Assembly: GCA_030847615.1 (NCBI GenBank)
Contig: JAUMIR010000001.1
Coordinates: 256,869,187-256,933,186, forward strand
DNA: 64,000 bases
DNA from: Gambelia wislizenii
Taxonomy: Eukaryota; Chordata; Lepidosauria; Squamata; Crotaphytidae
Direction: 5' to 3'
The notes below the pieces were generated by a model that was given only the letters and a program-made list of their open reading frames with translations, was not told the DNA's origin and made no database searches. Below, piece by piece: positions 1 to 12,189 of the stretch. Position 1 is the first letter of the stretch. Every line of letters starts with the position of its first letter. A program made the position numbers and the translations under genes.

Positions 1-39
1 GTTGTTCCGCTGTCGTTATGCTCCTGTGCTGCATCTGTT

Positions 40-280
40 CTCCTGGTGCTCCTTTTTATTCATGGGCTAAGCCATGAATAGCTCAGCCATTATGTTTCTA
101 TGACAGAATGACAGGCAAGTGAAAAAGTGCCCTGTTATCCTGGTGCAGTGCCAGCATCAGTGGGAGGCCCATTCTAGAACATTTCCGGTGAGATCGGGAC
201 ATCGAGGTAAGTGACACACTATTTTTTACCCTCCCTGGGTTACATGAGGTTTTTAAAGTGTGTTTTTGTGCTTCCTGTCA
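40..280. repeat. Unclassified dispersed repeat (pair with 39955-40215)
   Basis: A stretch with the order 'ggcyaagccatsaat ... ctggtgcar ... agaacatttccggtgagatcg ... ttttaagtgtgtt' recurs in the same order and spacing near 39955-40215. Both copies are diverged. There is no coding content and no clear termini. Confidence 0.35.
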
Positions 281-816
281 TTTTAAAACTTGTATTTGGC
301 TTTTAATTTTTAAATTTCCTGCATGATTGTCCTCACATGAGAATGGACAGGATTTCTATTCCAGGAAGTGAATGCAGTTCCATTCAAGCTGTGTTCACTC
401 CTGGGCTGCGGCGGGGAGGGAAAGATGTGGCAAAGGTAGGTGTATGAAACTTTTAGTGATAGTGCCGGGATGGGGATGGGAGAGGGGCAGGAGAGCACAT
501 AGTGAGACGGGGACGCTATTTTTGTCCCCGTCTGAAAATCTCCTATACCACATTGGCTCTCGCTACCTAGACCCAATGCTTTAAATCTAGATAGAATCTG
601 TTATATCTGTTGCTTGGCAGAGCTAACAGAGTTCTCTTGTAAGTAGAAAATCTATTTTCAATTACTGTCCTACCACAGAAATCTCAGAAGAAGAACGTCA
701 GCCTTGGTCTGGCTTAAAACATTGAAACTAGGAATATGTACTTTTAGGGAAAAGGGGAGGGACAAGCAAATACATTTTAGGGCCCATTCTGGAATCAGAA
801 GTGCAAGAAACATCTA

Positions 817-900
817 CAGTCGTCCCTTCCTATTTGTGGGGGTTAGGGGTGGAGCACCACCACAAAATTGAAAAAACGTGAATAACCTTTGGCTCCCTCC
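817..900. repeat. Tigger/pogo-type MITE end
   Basis: TA followed by CAGTCGTCCCTTCCTATTTG at 817 matches the terminal inverted repeat of the Tigger-like MITEs elsewhere in the window (for example 44477-44707). No matching right end is visible before the GC-rich block. Confidence 0.5.
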
Positions 901-1545
901 CCAATGAGCGGCAAGCATGGGGATTTGCCCTGCCTTCGGCTACCCCCCCCCAGGGAACGAGCAGTAAGAGGTGGTGCTTCTTCCTCCTCCTTCTTCTCCT
1001 CCTCCCCTTGGCAGGGCCAGCTGGGAGGCACTGTAGCACCCAATGTGACTGCCGCCCCATCCTCCCCACCACATCCTGCTTGGCTCCTGGGCCCCCAGCC
1101 CAGCCAGGTCTCCTTCCTTCTGTCTGCCCTGGATCTGGCACTGCTTGGTTTGCCTTGCCTTCTTGCCCGCCCGTCAGGCCCGGGGCTGCCCAGGGCTACC
1201 ACTGAAAACATTCTTCCCAACTGGGGGCGGGGGGAGAGAGAGAGAAAGAAGGAGGGAAACCAGTGGAAACCTCAAGCCCCCCTTCCTTCCTTCCTTCCTC
1301 CTCCTCCTCCTCCTCCTCAGGAGGAGCAAAAAGGCCACCCTGGTGAGAGCCGCCCTGCCCAGCCGTGGCTCTCTTCTTCCCAACTGGGGGCGGGGGGAGA
1401 AAAAGAAGGGAGGGAAAACCAGTGGAAACCTCAAGCCCTCTTCCTTCCTTCCTCCTCCTCCTCCTCCTCCTTCGTGGCAGCAGCAAAAAGGATGCCCTGG
1501 TGAGAGCCACCCTGTCTGGCTGCGACTCTCTTCCTCCAGCTATCG
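900..1545. repeat. GC-rich block with about 160-bp tandem duplication and CTT/CTC tracts
   Basis: The motif cccaactgggggcggggg occurs at 1216 and again at 1379, followed each time by a GA-rich run, 'ccagtggaaacctcaagccc', a TTCC/TCC run and 'ccctggtgagagcc'. This is a diverged tandem duplication with a period near 160 bp. The open frames here, up to 275 codons, are compositional artefacts of the TCC runs and resemble no protein I know. Confidence 0.6.
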
Positions 1546-1888
1546 CTCCTCAAGCCGAGGTGTTTCAGTGGTGGCGGAGAGCTTGAATCAGAGGGAAGAG
1601 TGTGAGGTGAAGGCAGGCGAGTCCAGTCCACCTTCTCTTCTCCCTGACTGGTTCTGGAGGCTAAGCAGAGTTGGTGGGGCACAGAATGGCTGGGCCCACT
1701 GGGATCTAGCCGCCGCCTCACTCGCTTGCCTCTCCGGGACTGCTCCCAGCCATTCTGAGCCCCACCAAGTCCCCTCAGCCTCTGGACCCAGTTGGGGAGA
1801 AGGGAAGGTGAGACTGGACTCACCTGCCTTCGCCTCGTGCTCTTTGCTCCAATTCAAGTTCGCCACTGAAGCGCCTCGGCTTGAGGAG
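1546..1888. repeat. Imperfect palindrome of about 340 bp
   Basis: The segment starting CTCAAGCCGAGG near 1549 is repeated in reverse complement ending near 1888. Homology runs through 'caggcgagtccagt' and 'cagaatggctggg', so the arms are about 165 bp each, moderately diverged. It looks like a foldback-type MITE or an internal part of one. Confidence 0.6.
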
Positions 1889-3191
1889 TTCAAGGCGTTC
1901 AGAGGTGCAAAAACAAAACCAGAAACTCAGGAGCCAGCCAGATCATGTTCACTCCACAGGCTGTTCTTCTAAACCTATATTTTAAGACTGGAAAAATCAC
2001 TCCATTCAGAAAATCTAAGCTAGTGAGAGTCTTAGAAACAAAGACTGACAAAAGACTGTGGCAGTCCTGGAACAGATAATGTCCAACTGAACCAAAGAAT
2101 AACAGTTGTCTATCCTGGTTAACAAAAGGAGGATATAGGTGGATGAATTTTAGTACTTCTTCTAAAGACAACTGAAATCTCAAGGTGGATGTGATAATGG
2201 GAAATACCCCATTTCCCATTATCTTCCAGCACAGCATCAGGTAAATAAAGATGGGAGGTGGGAGAAAGATAACACCTTTAGGGCTTGCATCATTATAGAT
2301 GTTAAGGGCCACAAGAGACACTGACCAATCAGGAATTCCAAAGTGGACAAGCTTCAAGATGCTTCCAAGGGGAGGTGATAAATACTGCCTCGGGGCCACG
2401 AGGCAGAGAGACAAACAAAGGAGCTTCCTGGGATGAGGACATTACCTCAGCTGGGGGAAGGCTGTTTGAGACTGGTCTGAAGCATGGAACTTAGGACTTT
2501 TTCAAATGATTGGGAAAAAAAAACCTGAGGAGGTCGGGAGAAGAACGGGGCTGTTGCACTTATACAGCCCCATTTCAGACAGCCCCGTACTCCTCCGTCC
2601 TCTCCTGACCTCCTCCCGACATTCCCCTGTACTGCTGGCATTGCTTTTTACTGATGGAGATTTCCGTTTAATTGCTTTTTAAAAACAGCACAGAAAGATG
2701 GAAGATCCAATTACAGATTTTTAATATTTTGTTCCTAAGCAAGTGGTATACCACTGCATACTGCTGTAGTGAGTTTTATAAGGCCAGGTGCAAAAGAGTA
2801 TTTCCGTTTTAACTGCAAGGCTCAGTTTTGTCTTTGAAGATAACTCATCCTTATTAAAGCTATCTCCAGCATCCTGAAAAACAAAGTTGTGTGATCTCCA
2901 TAAGAATACTCTAATTACTCTGAAATTTCTGTCAGGGCAGCCACAGCTCAACATGCAGGTATGAAAACATCAATAGCAAAGCAGGATTAAAAGAAAAAAC
3001 ACCTACTTGTTTGAAGCCTCTGAGAGCAGGCTTGGAACAAACTATTTAACACTGTAAAAACTAAATACTGTACTGTAAAACAAGCACAAAAATCTGGCAA
3101 CAAAGATGCTGCTGTGCTCTAGCAAAATGCTGACCAAAAAAAAAAAAAATGGTTTTAAGGATTTAGTTAATTCTTGCTCAAAATCCCTTAC

Positions 3192-3241
3192 CTTCTTTTT
3201 CCCGGTCATATTCCATTCTTTTAGCACTTTAAGCGCACTTC
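3192..3241 (-). CDS. SPATS2L: SPATS2L exon C, 50-nt exon
   Basis: A 50-nt exon preceded by a long pyrimidine tract ending CCTCCAG and followed by AAG|GTAAGG, both near consensus. It starts with two bases that complete the Gly codon split from exon B and encodes SALKVLKEWNMTGKKK, ending in phase 0. This matches the segment after the UBA-like core in SPATS2L; SPATS2 differs here (VTGKKK rather than NMTGKKK, from memory), which is the best discriminator for the paralogue call. The exon's Lys-rich end would lead into a basic Lys/Arg/Ser-rich segment encoded outside the window. Confidence 0.9.
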
Positions 3242-3934
3242 CTGGAGGGGGAAGAGAGGGAGAAAGAGTAAAAGAGAAAAGCATTTCAGCAAGTGTTTGT
3301 ACCTGATAAAGAGTAACCCTGTCCTGAAAGTAATCTCTTGGAGGTTGGTGCCCATTTGCTGAATTTATTTTTTATTTGTTTTGGCCAGTGTTTCCTCAAG
3401 AGGCAGTGACTAACTGTATGTGTGTATGATTTTGTTTCCTGCAGCTGCAGACAGCTGCAGGCAAACAGTGGTTCAGCAGCTCAGTTAAACTCAGAATACA
3501 AAGAGATGATTAGACTTAAACACTCAGTTCAAGATAGGCATTCCCTTCTGGCTAGACTGGGCTTAATTAATCACAAACAGCAAGGGCTTTTCTCAGATGG
3601 CACCTTTCCCACAGAATCACCTTTCAAAAAGTACCACCAGGCAGGTTCTGTGTTGCCATGAGGATGCTAAGGTTACAAACAGTATTTTTTTTTTTAAGTT
3701 TCACCAAGAATTTCAGAATGAATGTAGGATTTTTTTTTTAATTGGGGAGAGTATACCATCTTTTTGGTCCCAATAGTTTATGCATCCTAAACAAAAATTG
3801 TCTTTAGTAGAGATTAGCCCATTGATAATACCTCCTATATGTATTTCTGTAGAAGTAAGTCCTTCTAAGCTCAGTAGGATTTACACGTGCATAAATGGAT
3901 GTTGGGTTCTAAGTCTACCTAACACCTCCTTCAT

Positions 3935-4110
3935 TCCACTTGATTGATTAATTGATTGATTTCATATCTCGCTTTTCTCCCATATGGAGCCCAAAGCAAC
4001 TTATAAAGTACATTAAAACGAAATAGCTAAAACAATCTGAATACAATAATATAAAAAGCATTAAATAACAATCCACTTTAAAAGATTAATTAAAAACATT
4101 AACATTAATT
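3935..4110. repeat. LINE/SINE 3'-tail-like fragment
   Basis: A TTGA run is followed by 'tcatatctcgcttttctcccatatggagcccaaagcaacttataaag' and an A-rich stretch. This resembles the reverse complement of squamate LINE 3' tails ('...gccttgggctcc...ggtataaa'). Short and diverged. Confidence 0.35.
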
Positions 4111-4228
4111 AAGACTACAGCAATCTACAGACTTCTATATTATGCTTATTACCCTCTTTGCTACTCCCTGCTGCCCACCCCCCCCCCGATGCAGCTCAAT
4201 ATCCAGACTATTTTATTCTGGAGACTTA

Positions 4229-4452
4229 GTGTGCATCTATGCTGTAGAAATAATACTGTTTGGTACCATTTTAAGTCCTGTAGCTCCATTCTATAGAATC
4301 CTGGAATTTGTAGTTTTACAAGGTCTTTAGCCTTCTCTCTGCCAAAGAGCGCTAGTGCCTTACAAAACTACAAATCCTAAGATTCTGTAGGATGGAGCCA
4401 TGGCAGTTAAAGTGGTGTCAAACTGCATTATTTCTACAGTGTAAATACACCC
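4229..4452. mobile_element. Harbinger-like MITE, 224 bp, TTA target duplication
   Basis: Terminal inverted repeats start GTGTGCATCTATGCTGTAG on the left and, reverse complemented, GGGTGTATTTACACTGTAG on the right; similarity continues inward for about 60 bp through 'ggagccatggcagttaaagtgg'. TTA at 4226-4228 is duplicated at 4453-4455. A 3-bp TWA-type duplication is typical of PIF/Harbinger elements. There is no coding capacity. Confidence 0.7.
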
Positions 4453-5056
4453 TTAAGGCTCGTCTGCATGAGACTGCAGATCAGGACTATTCCTCCCCCC
4501 CCCTTACCACCTCCAAATGGGGGGAAGTCCAGACGGGCATATTGGCCCATTGTTGCAGCCACTGCTGTCTCCCTCACCCTCCCGGAAGTGAGAAAGCTGG
4601 CCCGTGACATGTGACCAAGGCCCCCTGCATGTAACCAGCTTTGGCCACATGCTGCAGGACTCCTTCCTGCTTCAGAGAGATAGGGGGGGGGGCAGACTGG
4701 GAGCTGCAGTGAGAGGCTGATCTGCCAGGACAAGCTCCCGCAGTCTTGCAGGGCCCAATCCGTTTCTTCCCAGTGGGAACGGATTAAAGCAGGTTTTTTA
4801 ATATAACAGTTTGTTGGGACCTACCCTGTCTTCCCGTCTTTGTCCCAGGGGACAGGAGGACAGCTTGGGCACAGAACGTGCCAAAAGCCCTGCATAGTCA
4901 GAACTGCAGGGCTCTAAGATAGGGGCAAGACAGCATATATTGCTCATGTAGACCAGCCCTTAGAAAGCTTACTCACGGTTTTCTAAGATTTTAGTTGGTC
5001 CTGATAAAAGTATTACACATCTGTGATTTTTGGGTGTGGGTATGTCTGTATGTATA

Positions 5057-5267
5057 CAGTCAGTCCCTTTATAACCATGGATTCAACCAACCACGGCTTA
5101 AAATATCTGGGGGGAAATTCAAAAAATCATACCTTTCTGTTTGCCACTTTATATAAGGGATGGCATTTTACTATGCCACTGTATATAATAGGACTTGAGC
5201 ATTCATGGATTTTTGTATCCATATGGGGGCCTGGAACCAAACCACAGCAGATATCAGGGGCCCACTG
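5057..5267. mobile_element. Tigger/pogo-type MITE
   Basis: Starts CAGTCAGTCCCTTTATAACC after TA and ends GGGGCCCACTG. The internal motifs 'aaccatggattcaaccaacca' and 'gggcctggaacc' are typical of Tigger-derived repeats. Confidence 0.6.
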
Positions 5268-6434
5268 AAATAACAGCAACTCACAGCACTGTTTTCAGAT
5301 AGAACCTGGAACCCAGAAGGTTACTATAAAATTGAAGTTGATTTAACAAAATTTAATAAAATTATTGAAAACAAGTGTTTATGAAAAGCATCAAACATAT
5401 AAATATGAATAAAGGTAGCTACCAACATCTTTTGTATGCTTTACAGTGATTTGTATCCATATTTGTGTGTATATTTGTCTGCGTAGGGCACTTTTTTGGT
5501 CAAAGGCTCCCAAAAGGTTTATAGCTATTTAAAATGAGATTAACTAGGTGGTAACATCAGTAATTTTTTAAAGTAACAAAATTAAGCCACAGGAGCAGAC
5601 TGGAGTAGGGTGGGGACAATGAAAAATGTATCCTTTTTCCATCGGGAGACTTGTCCAAGCAGAGCTCCATTCAAGGGGTGCTCTCAGAATCCCTGTTATT
5701 CTGTGTGTAGTGGCATTTAATGCATGAACAATGATTATGCAGGTAAGGGGAAATGCATCTGTCAATTTCAGTTTTTGTCTTTTCCTCTTTTTCCCAATTT
5801 TAAATTTGGTTTGTCCTGAACTTTGAGGACTTTTCCAAAATTAAAATTAGTCTTTTCTGACTTTCTGATACAATTTTGCATTAAAATGTGTACATTTCAT
5901 ATGCATTTTTGCTTAGTGTACATGTTTTTGAAAACAAGTTTCCTATAATTCATGATTCATATGATATTTTTTCAGCATTTTTTAACACCTATACACATTT
6001 GTGTATGCTATTTATATATTTATATATGCATTTTGGATGCTTTTTTTCTTTTGGTCTGGAGAACTCTACTGTAAAACTTGGAGAAGTGTGAATTTGAGTT
6101 TCGGTATTCGTAATGGTTTACAATTCAGTACTTTTGCATTAAGATGTGATTTTAAAAGCTGCCCCAAACCTAGAGGCAACATAATAAAATCTCAGGAGGT
6201 GTAGGGCTTGTCTAAACACTCAACATAATCCTCTTAGAGTTCGCTTGGAAATTGATCTGTCTTAACGGAGATCTGCACTGATGCATTGTATTCAGAAGGG
6301 GGGCAGCTAAAAACTCCAAAAACTCCGCCCAAAGAGCCTTCGTGGCTTTTCTCGGAATTTTTAAAAAGCTCCATAGGGGATGTGTATGTCCACTTATTAA
6401 GACAGTCACATTCACACTGCTGAGTTTTTCCATA

Positions 6435-6665
6435 AGAAAGGCTGCACAAGCTGACTGGCCAGACAAGTATAGGGGTGGGGTTTGCAAACAGGGCAAGCGT
6501 TTGCGGCTGCCATGTTAGATTTTCGGCTTAGCGACCAATCGCTAAGGCAATAAAATGGCAATCTGATCCTCTCTCTTTTCTCTCTCTTTTTTTGTAAATG
6601 TGAAATATCTCTTATGTGCACCATGTTCAACATTTTTTTTTAAAAAAAAAAGGTTGTCAGCAGCA
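6435..6665. repeat. Unclassified dispersed repeat (pair with 54885-55075)
   Basis: Shares 'tggccagayragyayaggggtggggyttg', 'ctgccatgttrgattttcgscttagc' and a following A/T-rich tract with 54885-55075 in the same order. No coding content was seen. Confidence 0.45.
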
Positions 6666-7445
6666 GATTTTAAAATGCAAATAAATCACTCATGGCTGCC
6701 ATCTTGGCTAGATGGCATGGGAAGTTTATGAGGGCTGTAAAACAATTAAGACAGGTTGCAGCTGTTGCAAATTTCTATTACTCTGGAGCAATCCATCCCC
6801 CCCCTTGTATAGATGGCCCCTATGTGAGTGAATGAGTGAGGACTTTATCACACCAGCCTGTTTTCTCGCAGCACACACATTAGTGAAGCAAACGGGAACA
6901 TACTGGTTTGAAAATGTTCAGTATCACACTTCTCTGCAATCACGCAAGTGTGCTACTTTGGCAATCCATGGTTCCTTCCACACTGGCTCTGTAACCCACT
7001 GCATGCCCTACTCAGCACATGCATGCCTTTCAATTTTTTATTTTTTTCCACAATTCTGTAATTACAGGAAAATGATAAAAATTATTTTTATTTTATTGTT
7101 TCACCATAATTATGCCAACCTCAGCCTGCTTGGGAATAGTAAGGGGGAGGGGAAGAGGAGGAGAATCATGCTCCCTCATGCCAAGTGACCGCTGTCCTAT
7201 CATTACTGCAGCAGAAGGGTCCTATAGCACCAGGGGGATTAATGGAATAGCAGCAATATTGGGAGCCACTGACAGGTTTTCCCTATCAATGAAAAGGCAC
7301 GCTACAGAAACTAATGAAATGCAAAGCAACAACAGGATAGACATGACATTGTGTGATAAGTACTGGCCAAATACACTAATATCTTGCTGTAACTGCAAAA
7401 TGCCAGCCTTGTGTGTTTTGGCTACCAAGATCTGGGGATAGTGTT

Positions 7446-7745
7446 CTGCATATTTATTTATTTATTTATTTATTTATTTATACCTTGCTCTTCATCCACA
7501 AGGCTATCAGAGCGCCTTATTGTTTTAAGCAATAGCTATTTACACATCTACACTGCATTAAACAGTTTCCATGTAGCTCTGCATGTATGAGGCTGGATTG
7601 CCATCTGTCAGGGATGCTTTGATCAAGATTTCCTGCGTGGCAGGGGGTTGGACTGGATGGCCCTCGTCGTCTCTTCCAACTCTGCAATTCTATGATTCTA
7701 TGTGTGTTAGCTAATTGCCCCCACAAGCTGGGTACTCATAGCCTC
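7446..7745 (-). repeat. tRNA-derived squamate-type SINE, minus orientation, split by a CR1 tail
   Basis: A (TTTA)n tail is followed by 'ccttgctcttcatccacaaggctatcagagcg' and, after an insertion at about 7576-7703, 'tgtgttagctaattgcccccacaagctgggtactca'. The same sequence runs uninterrupted at 38076-38366, which locates the insertion. Confidence 0.65.
7576..7703 (+). repeat. CR1 3' end fragment inserted in a SINE
   Basis: Contains 'gaggctggattgccatctgtcagggatgctttgat', 'ggggttggactggatggccct' and the CR1 3' terminal repeats ATTCTATGATTCTATG. It interrupts the SINE at 7446-7745, so it is younger than that SINE. Confidence 0.7.
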
Positions 7746-8789
7746 TTGCAGTATCCCATGTCAAGGAAAAACATTTTTCTTTAAAACCAAAGGTGCATAT
7801 TATGTAGAGAGTATATTCACAATACTACTGTGAAGCACACCATACTCATCCCAATTGGGCCACCCAAGCCCTTTCAACTTGCATCAGAATAGCCTAAAGG
7901 CTTCTGAATTAACTCTTAGAAGCATTTTTAAGGAGTGCTCTGGGCCTCCTAGGGATTTAACAGGATTACCTCCTGTGAGAAAACCGTGCAGAGGATTTGT
8001 TACCAATCAAAGGAACAAAGATTTTAAACCAAAAACTCAAACCACTAATGTTATGTTTGCAAGGAGAGGAGTGAAAGATTCACATTCTTCTTTTCTATCA
8101 GTTTTCCAGCAATCTGAACTGGCCTGAGTGAGTTTCTAAATATTTTGGTTTGTTAGAAAAGATAAGGTCTATGACAAACATTCACAGTAAAGCTCTGGGC
8201 TGTTTCTGCTTCTTATTCATTGCACTTTCTCTATTGGAAATCATCATCTGACATTGTTGAACTGGAGACCTCAGTACATAATACTTGGCATTTCAGTTTA
8301 CATTTCTGTTCAATGTAAACAAGAGGGACTGCAGTTTGTGGGCGAGAGGTTTGTACAACTTCTAAAGCAACCTTCCAGTCTTATACCCAGGGCAATTAGG
8401 CTAAGATTTAAGACTGTTTCAGTTAGTTAATGAATTCCTCGGATCAGCTTGATACTGAACATTCTGGAAAAGGATTAATAGAGAAAAACTATGTGTATTT
8501 ACAGTAATAGCACCGAAGAGAGCTAGATGTACGTGGTTTAGGACTAGAAAAGGGGAGTACTCCAACCTGAAATTTTGGGGTGAGGCTTGGACTATAAGCT
8601 GCTGCTTCTTTACATACATATCTGAGAAATCCTATTTGGCTTTGTGGCTTTGATCCAAGGGTACTTTAAGTAAGCAGAAAAACACTTCTACTCACACAAG
8701 AACAACTGCTCCTTGATCTCTCCAAATTCTTCTATTTTTTAAATGTATTGGAAGCTGTCTTGCTTCTCAGCCATTTAAGAAAGACAATA

Positions 8790-9665
8790 TCTCATAATTG
8801 GAAATATTGGACACTTCAAAGGGATCAAGCAGACTGGGGTGATCCAAAATGAGGTCAGGTGGAGGTCACAAGGACTTGGGAAGGTGTCTTAGAAATATTT
8901 TAGCAAGCACACCCAAGCTAGGATCGAGTAGAAGCCCCTTAATAAACAAAACCATTAAGAAGATATATGCTAATTCCTCCTTGGTCAACTCAGCAATGAG
9001 TCATCCAACTAAACAAATCAAGTGACCTTTCCAACCCAAATCCCCAAGAAATATCTCTTGGACCCCCTTCCTGTCCTGCAACGTGAGGTTGTCATAAACC
9101 CATCAATTTCCATCTCCCAGCCATAAACAACAATCAGTTGAGTTTCAGTTTCCTTGTTTACCTGGTGGGAAACCCACCTAGGCTTTGTCCTAGCCAAAGT
9201 AACCCCTTCAGGATATGAAGCAGGGTATAAATATTAATCCTCCAACAATAGAAAGGTGTGCCACTGTGGACAAGACCAGCCACTCTCTTTCTCAGTGCAC
9301 CCACTTCCAGTGCCTTCCTCAGACTTTGGTCTGAGTAGTTTAAAGCTCTGCTCTTAAAGATTGGTAACTATTGCCCTATTTCCCAATTCTATCCCTCTAC
9401 CCAACCTTTCTGCCTAACCCTTTGATAGCCTTATGTGATTCTTGCGAGCATGTTGCATGTATGAATGCTTTTTGTGTTATTTTCAGTAAAAACATTTTAT
9501 TTCACTTTAACCTGGAGTTCTCTGCAGTTAGTACTGGTATACATAGGTGAAAAGATTCTGATGTTACCCATCTCTCACAGCCTTCCATTTGAGCTAATAA
9601 TAATCCCCAATCTAGATTTTGGTATCACGGGCAGGTCTCAAATCAACCCCCGTCACCTCTTAGGG
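8790..9665 (+). repeat. Possible LTR-like or other dispersed repeat
   Basis: Contains a TATA-like element (gggtataaatattaatcc, about 9220-9240). About 110 bp at 9527-9640, starting actggtatacataggtg and including cccatctctcacagcc and gagctaataa, is shared with 47703-47815 in the same orientation. No reading frame is recognisable. The LTR interpretation is weak; boundaries and target duplications were not found. Confidence 0.3.
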
Positions 9666-10570
9666 TAACACAACTTTCAGGAGTGGCTTTTGGGGAAGAG
9701 GTTAAGAAAGCTGAACTGCTTAGGCAAAGTCCCACCTATGCTTTCATACTCTCTGACATTTCACAGATAGAAATTGGAACACATGTACCCAAGTAACATC
9801 ATAGTGTGGTCAAGATGGCAATACTGTATTTATTAATAAAGAATAGCACATGATCTAGGACAGGCTGCAGCAATTTGCTTTTGCCTGGGCCTACTTGGAA
9901 GGGCAAGATTTTGCCTCTTCCTCTCCTCCCTACCAGGGCCGGTTTAACCTGTCTGCCAGATCTGCATTGGCGGGGGGCCCCCGGGGGTGAAGGGGGCCCC
10001 CTGGTGAGTGTTGCCCTTATCTGATGAAGGAGACAGCCAGGAGACAGCAGCCGGCTCCTCCGCTCCTTTGGAGCCCCTTCCCCCTCCCTCCTCAGGCAGA
10101 GCATGGCAATAGCACTGAGCTAGTGCGGGAGATAGAGAAAGGCTTTGCTCTTGGGAAGTTGTAATTTGGAGACAGTCCCTGGCTGCATTGCTGTGAAGGA
10201 GGAAAGGCAGAGCAGCTGGTCGTGTGAGTGAGTGACTGTCTTCAGGGGGCCACGGGGATCTTGGGGGGGGGGGGCTGCCATACACAATGGGGTGGTTATT
10301 TTACTTTTTAACTTGTTGCTGGAGTCAAGACAGATGGCTATCCAGCCTCTGTTTAAAAACCTCTAAAGAAGGAGACTCCACCACATTCCCGCCCTCCTCC
10401 AAAAACCTGCTAGCTTTAAAAAAAACAAAATATATCTCCAAAACTAAAGAGAAAGCAAAAGAAACAGCAGCCCTCCGTGGCAGAAGCTGGAGGGAGTTTG
10501 CTGCTACCGTGGAGATGGTGAGTGTGTGTTTATGAGAGAGACAGGGAATTTGAGCGTTGTCTCGGAAAGG

Positions 10571-10669
10571 GCTTCTTTCTTTCTTTCTTTCTTTCTTTCT
10601 TTCCCTTCCCTTCCCTTCCCTTCCCTTCCCTTCCCTTCCCTTCCCTTCCCTTCCCTTCCCTTCCCTTGC
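10571..10669. repeat. (CTTT)n and (CCCTT)n simple repeat
   Basis: Uninterrupted TTCTT units are followed by about 13 units of TTCCC. A purine-rich equivalent sits at the matching place in hAT copy 2 (27625-27830). Confidence 0.95.
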
Positions 10670-10694
10670 CAACTGAGTTCAGCCTGCATTTGTG

Positions 10695-10900
10695 TGTGTT
10701 TGCCTATGTGCCTTCAAGTCATTTCTGACTAAGGCAAACCTACCATGGGGTTTTCTAGGCAAGGTTTGTTCAAAGGGTGTGTGCCTTTGCCTTCCTTTGA
10801 GGCTGAGAGAGTGTGACTTGCCCAAGGTCAGCCAGTGGGGTATTCATGGCTGAGTAAGGATTCAAACCCTGGTCTCCATAGTCATAGTGCAATGCTGAAA
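10695..10900 (-). repeat. MIR-like tRNA/CORE SINE, minus orientation
   Basis: Read on the minus strand it has 'gggtttgaatcc' (B-box-like), a 'cttgggcaagtcacactctctcagcctcaaagg' core like that of MIR, and the tail region 'gtcagaaatgacttgaaggcac'. The counterpart in hAT copy 2 is at 27280-27478. Confidence 0.7.
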
Positions 10901-11224
10901 CTTTTACAACACTCTTAACTCTTTTAACAGAAGAATACTGTATAAAGAATATAAATTAAAATTTGGAGTAATATTACTGGGAACAATGGTTTTATTGTTG
11001 TCACTAAAGCACCAGTATCCCATTAGTGTTATGTGAGAGGCATTGGCCTAGAGCAGTGGATCTTAACCTTTTCTTTACCAGGGACCCCCTTTAAATATCT
11101 TTTGTTGCCCCAAGACTTAACTCAAGATTTAAAACCCTAATAATAATAGCTAACAACAACAACAATACAATTACACCATCCATTAAACTTTCTCTCAGAG
11201 ACACTCTTGCTTCTTCCTGCAAGT

Positions 11225-11840
11225 TTGTGGCTGGAAGGGACCCCAACAGCCATCCCATCCGATTGGCTTCTGCCCTGCAGGAACACACAATCCAAGCATT
11301 CCTGACAGATGGCCATCCAGCCTCTCCTTAAAAACCTCCAAAGAAGGTGAGTGCACCACACTCCCAGGCAGCAGAGTATTCCACTGCCTTACAGCTCTTA
11401 CTGTCAGGAACTTCTTCCTAATGTTTAGGTAGAATCTCTTTTCCTATACTTTGAGTCCATTGCTCCGTGTCCTAGTCTCTGGAGCAGCAGAAAACAAGCT
11501 TGCTCCTTCCTCAGTATGACACCCCTTCAAATATTTAAACATGGCTATCATGTCCCCTCCTAACTTTCTCTTCTCTGGGCTAAACATGCCCAGCTCCCTA
11601 AGCCGTTCCTCATAGGGCATAATGGCTTCCAGACCTCCCAACATCCTTCTCGGTATCTTTCTTGAATTGTTGTGCCCAGAACTGGAAACAATATTCCAGG
11701 TGAGGTCTGACCAAAGCAGAATGGAGTGATACTATTACTTCCCTTGATCTAAACACTATTAATGCAGCCTAGAATCGCATTGGCATTTTTTGCTGCTGCA
11801 TCACACTGCTAACTCATGTTTAGCTTGTAGTCCACTCTTT
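11225..11840 (-). pseudogene. CR1 LINE 3' fragment inside hAT copy 1
   Basis: The minus strand reads the CR1 C-terminal region (for example [38 protein letters not shown]), with frameshifts. The 3' terminal ATTCTATG repeats are missing. The same CR1 fragment lies inverted in hAT copy 2, so it was already there when the transposon moved. Confidence 0.8.
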
Positions 11841-11954
11841 CTTTTCTTTGAGGAAATCTACATCATTACATTAATTGCTAATAAACTAAAAATATTATGT
11901 TAGTGCCTATAATATAGTTTTAAAACTAAATTATTGGTGTCAAATTATGTAATA

Positions 11955-12189
11955 CAGTAGGCCCCTCTTATCCACTGGGGATTGGTTCGGGGGGGGGTGG
12001 ATTCTGAAAACCATGAATAATAATGAACACCATTGAAAAAAATGGTACTTCTGGTTTAAAATACCATAGAGTTGCCTTGGAGGGCCTAGAAAACCACTAG
12101 GGAGGACACATTTACTAGGAAGACTCTAGGGTAGGTGTGCTGTTCTGTGTCCCATGGATAATTAATCCATGGATACGGGGGCCCTACTG
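11955..12189. mobile_element. Tigger/pogo-type MITE inside hAT copy 1
   Basis: CAGTAGGCCCC...GGGGCCCTACTG, flanked by TA on both sides. The 224-bp hAT copy at 39543 has 'cagTAatctga' where this MITE sits, consistent with an empty TA target. Confidence 0.75.

Noticed and set aside
889..1972. Long overlapping open frames up to 275 codons on both strands
   Set aside because: They result from TCC/GGA-rich tandem repeats that lack stops in several frames; the peptides are low-complexity and have no family resemblance.
2833..2890. Exon-like minus-strand segment after 'gtttttcag' encoding DAGDSFNKDELSSKT
   Set aside because: It does not match the SPATS2L sequence expected after exon C and has no good donor.
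3422..3661. 80-codon plus-strand frame after a splice-acceptor-like 'tttcctgcag'
   Set aside because: No protein resemblance, no convincing donor, and on the strand opposite the host gene.
7855..8127. 90-codon plus-strand frame
   Set aside because: No recognised domain or splice context; length is within chance for this composition.
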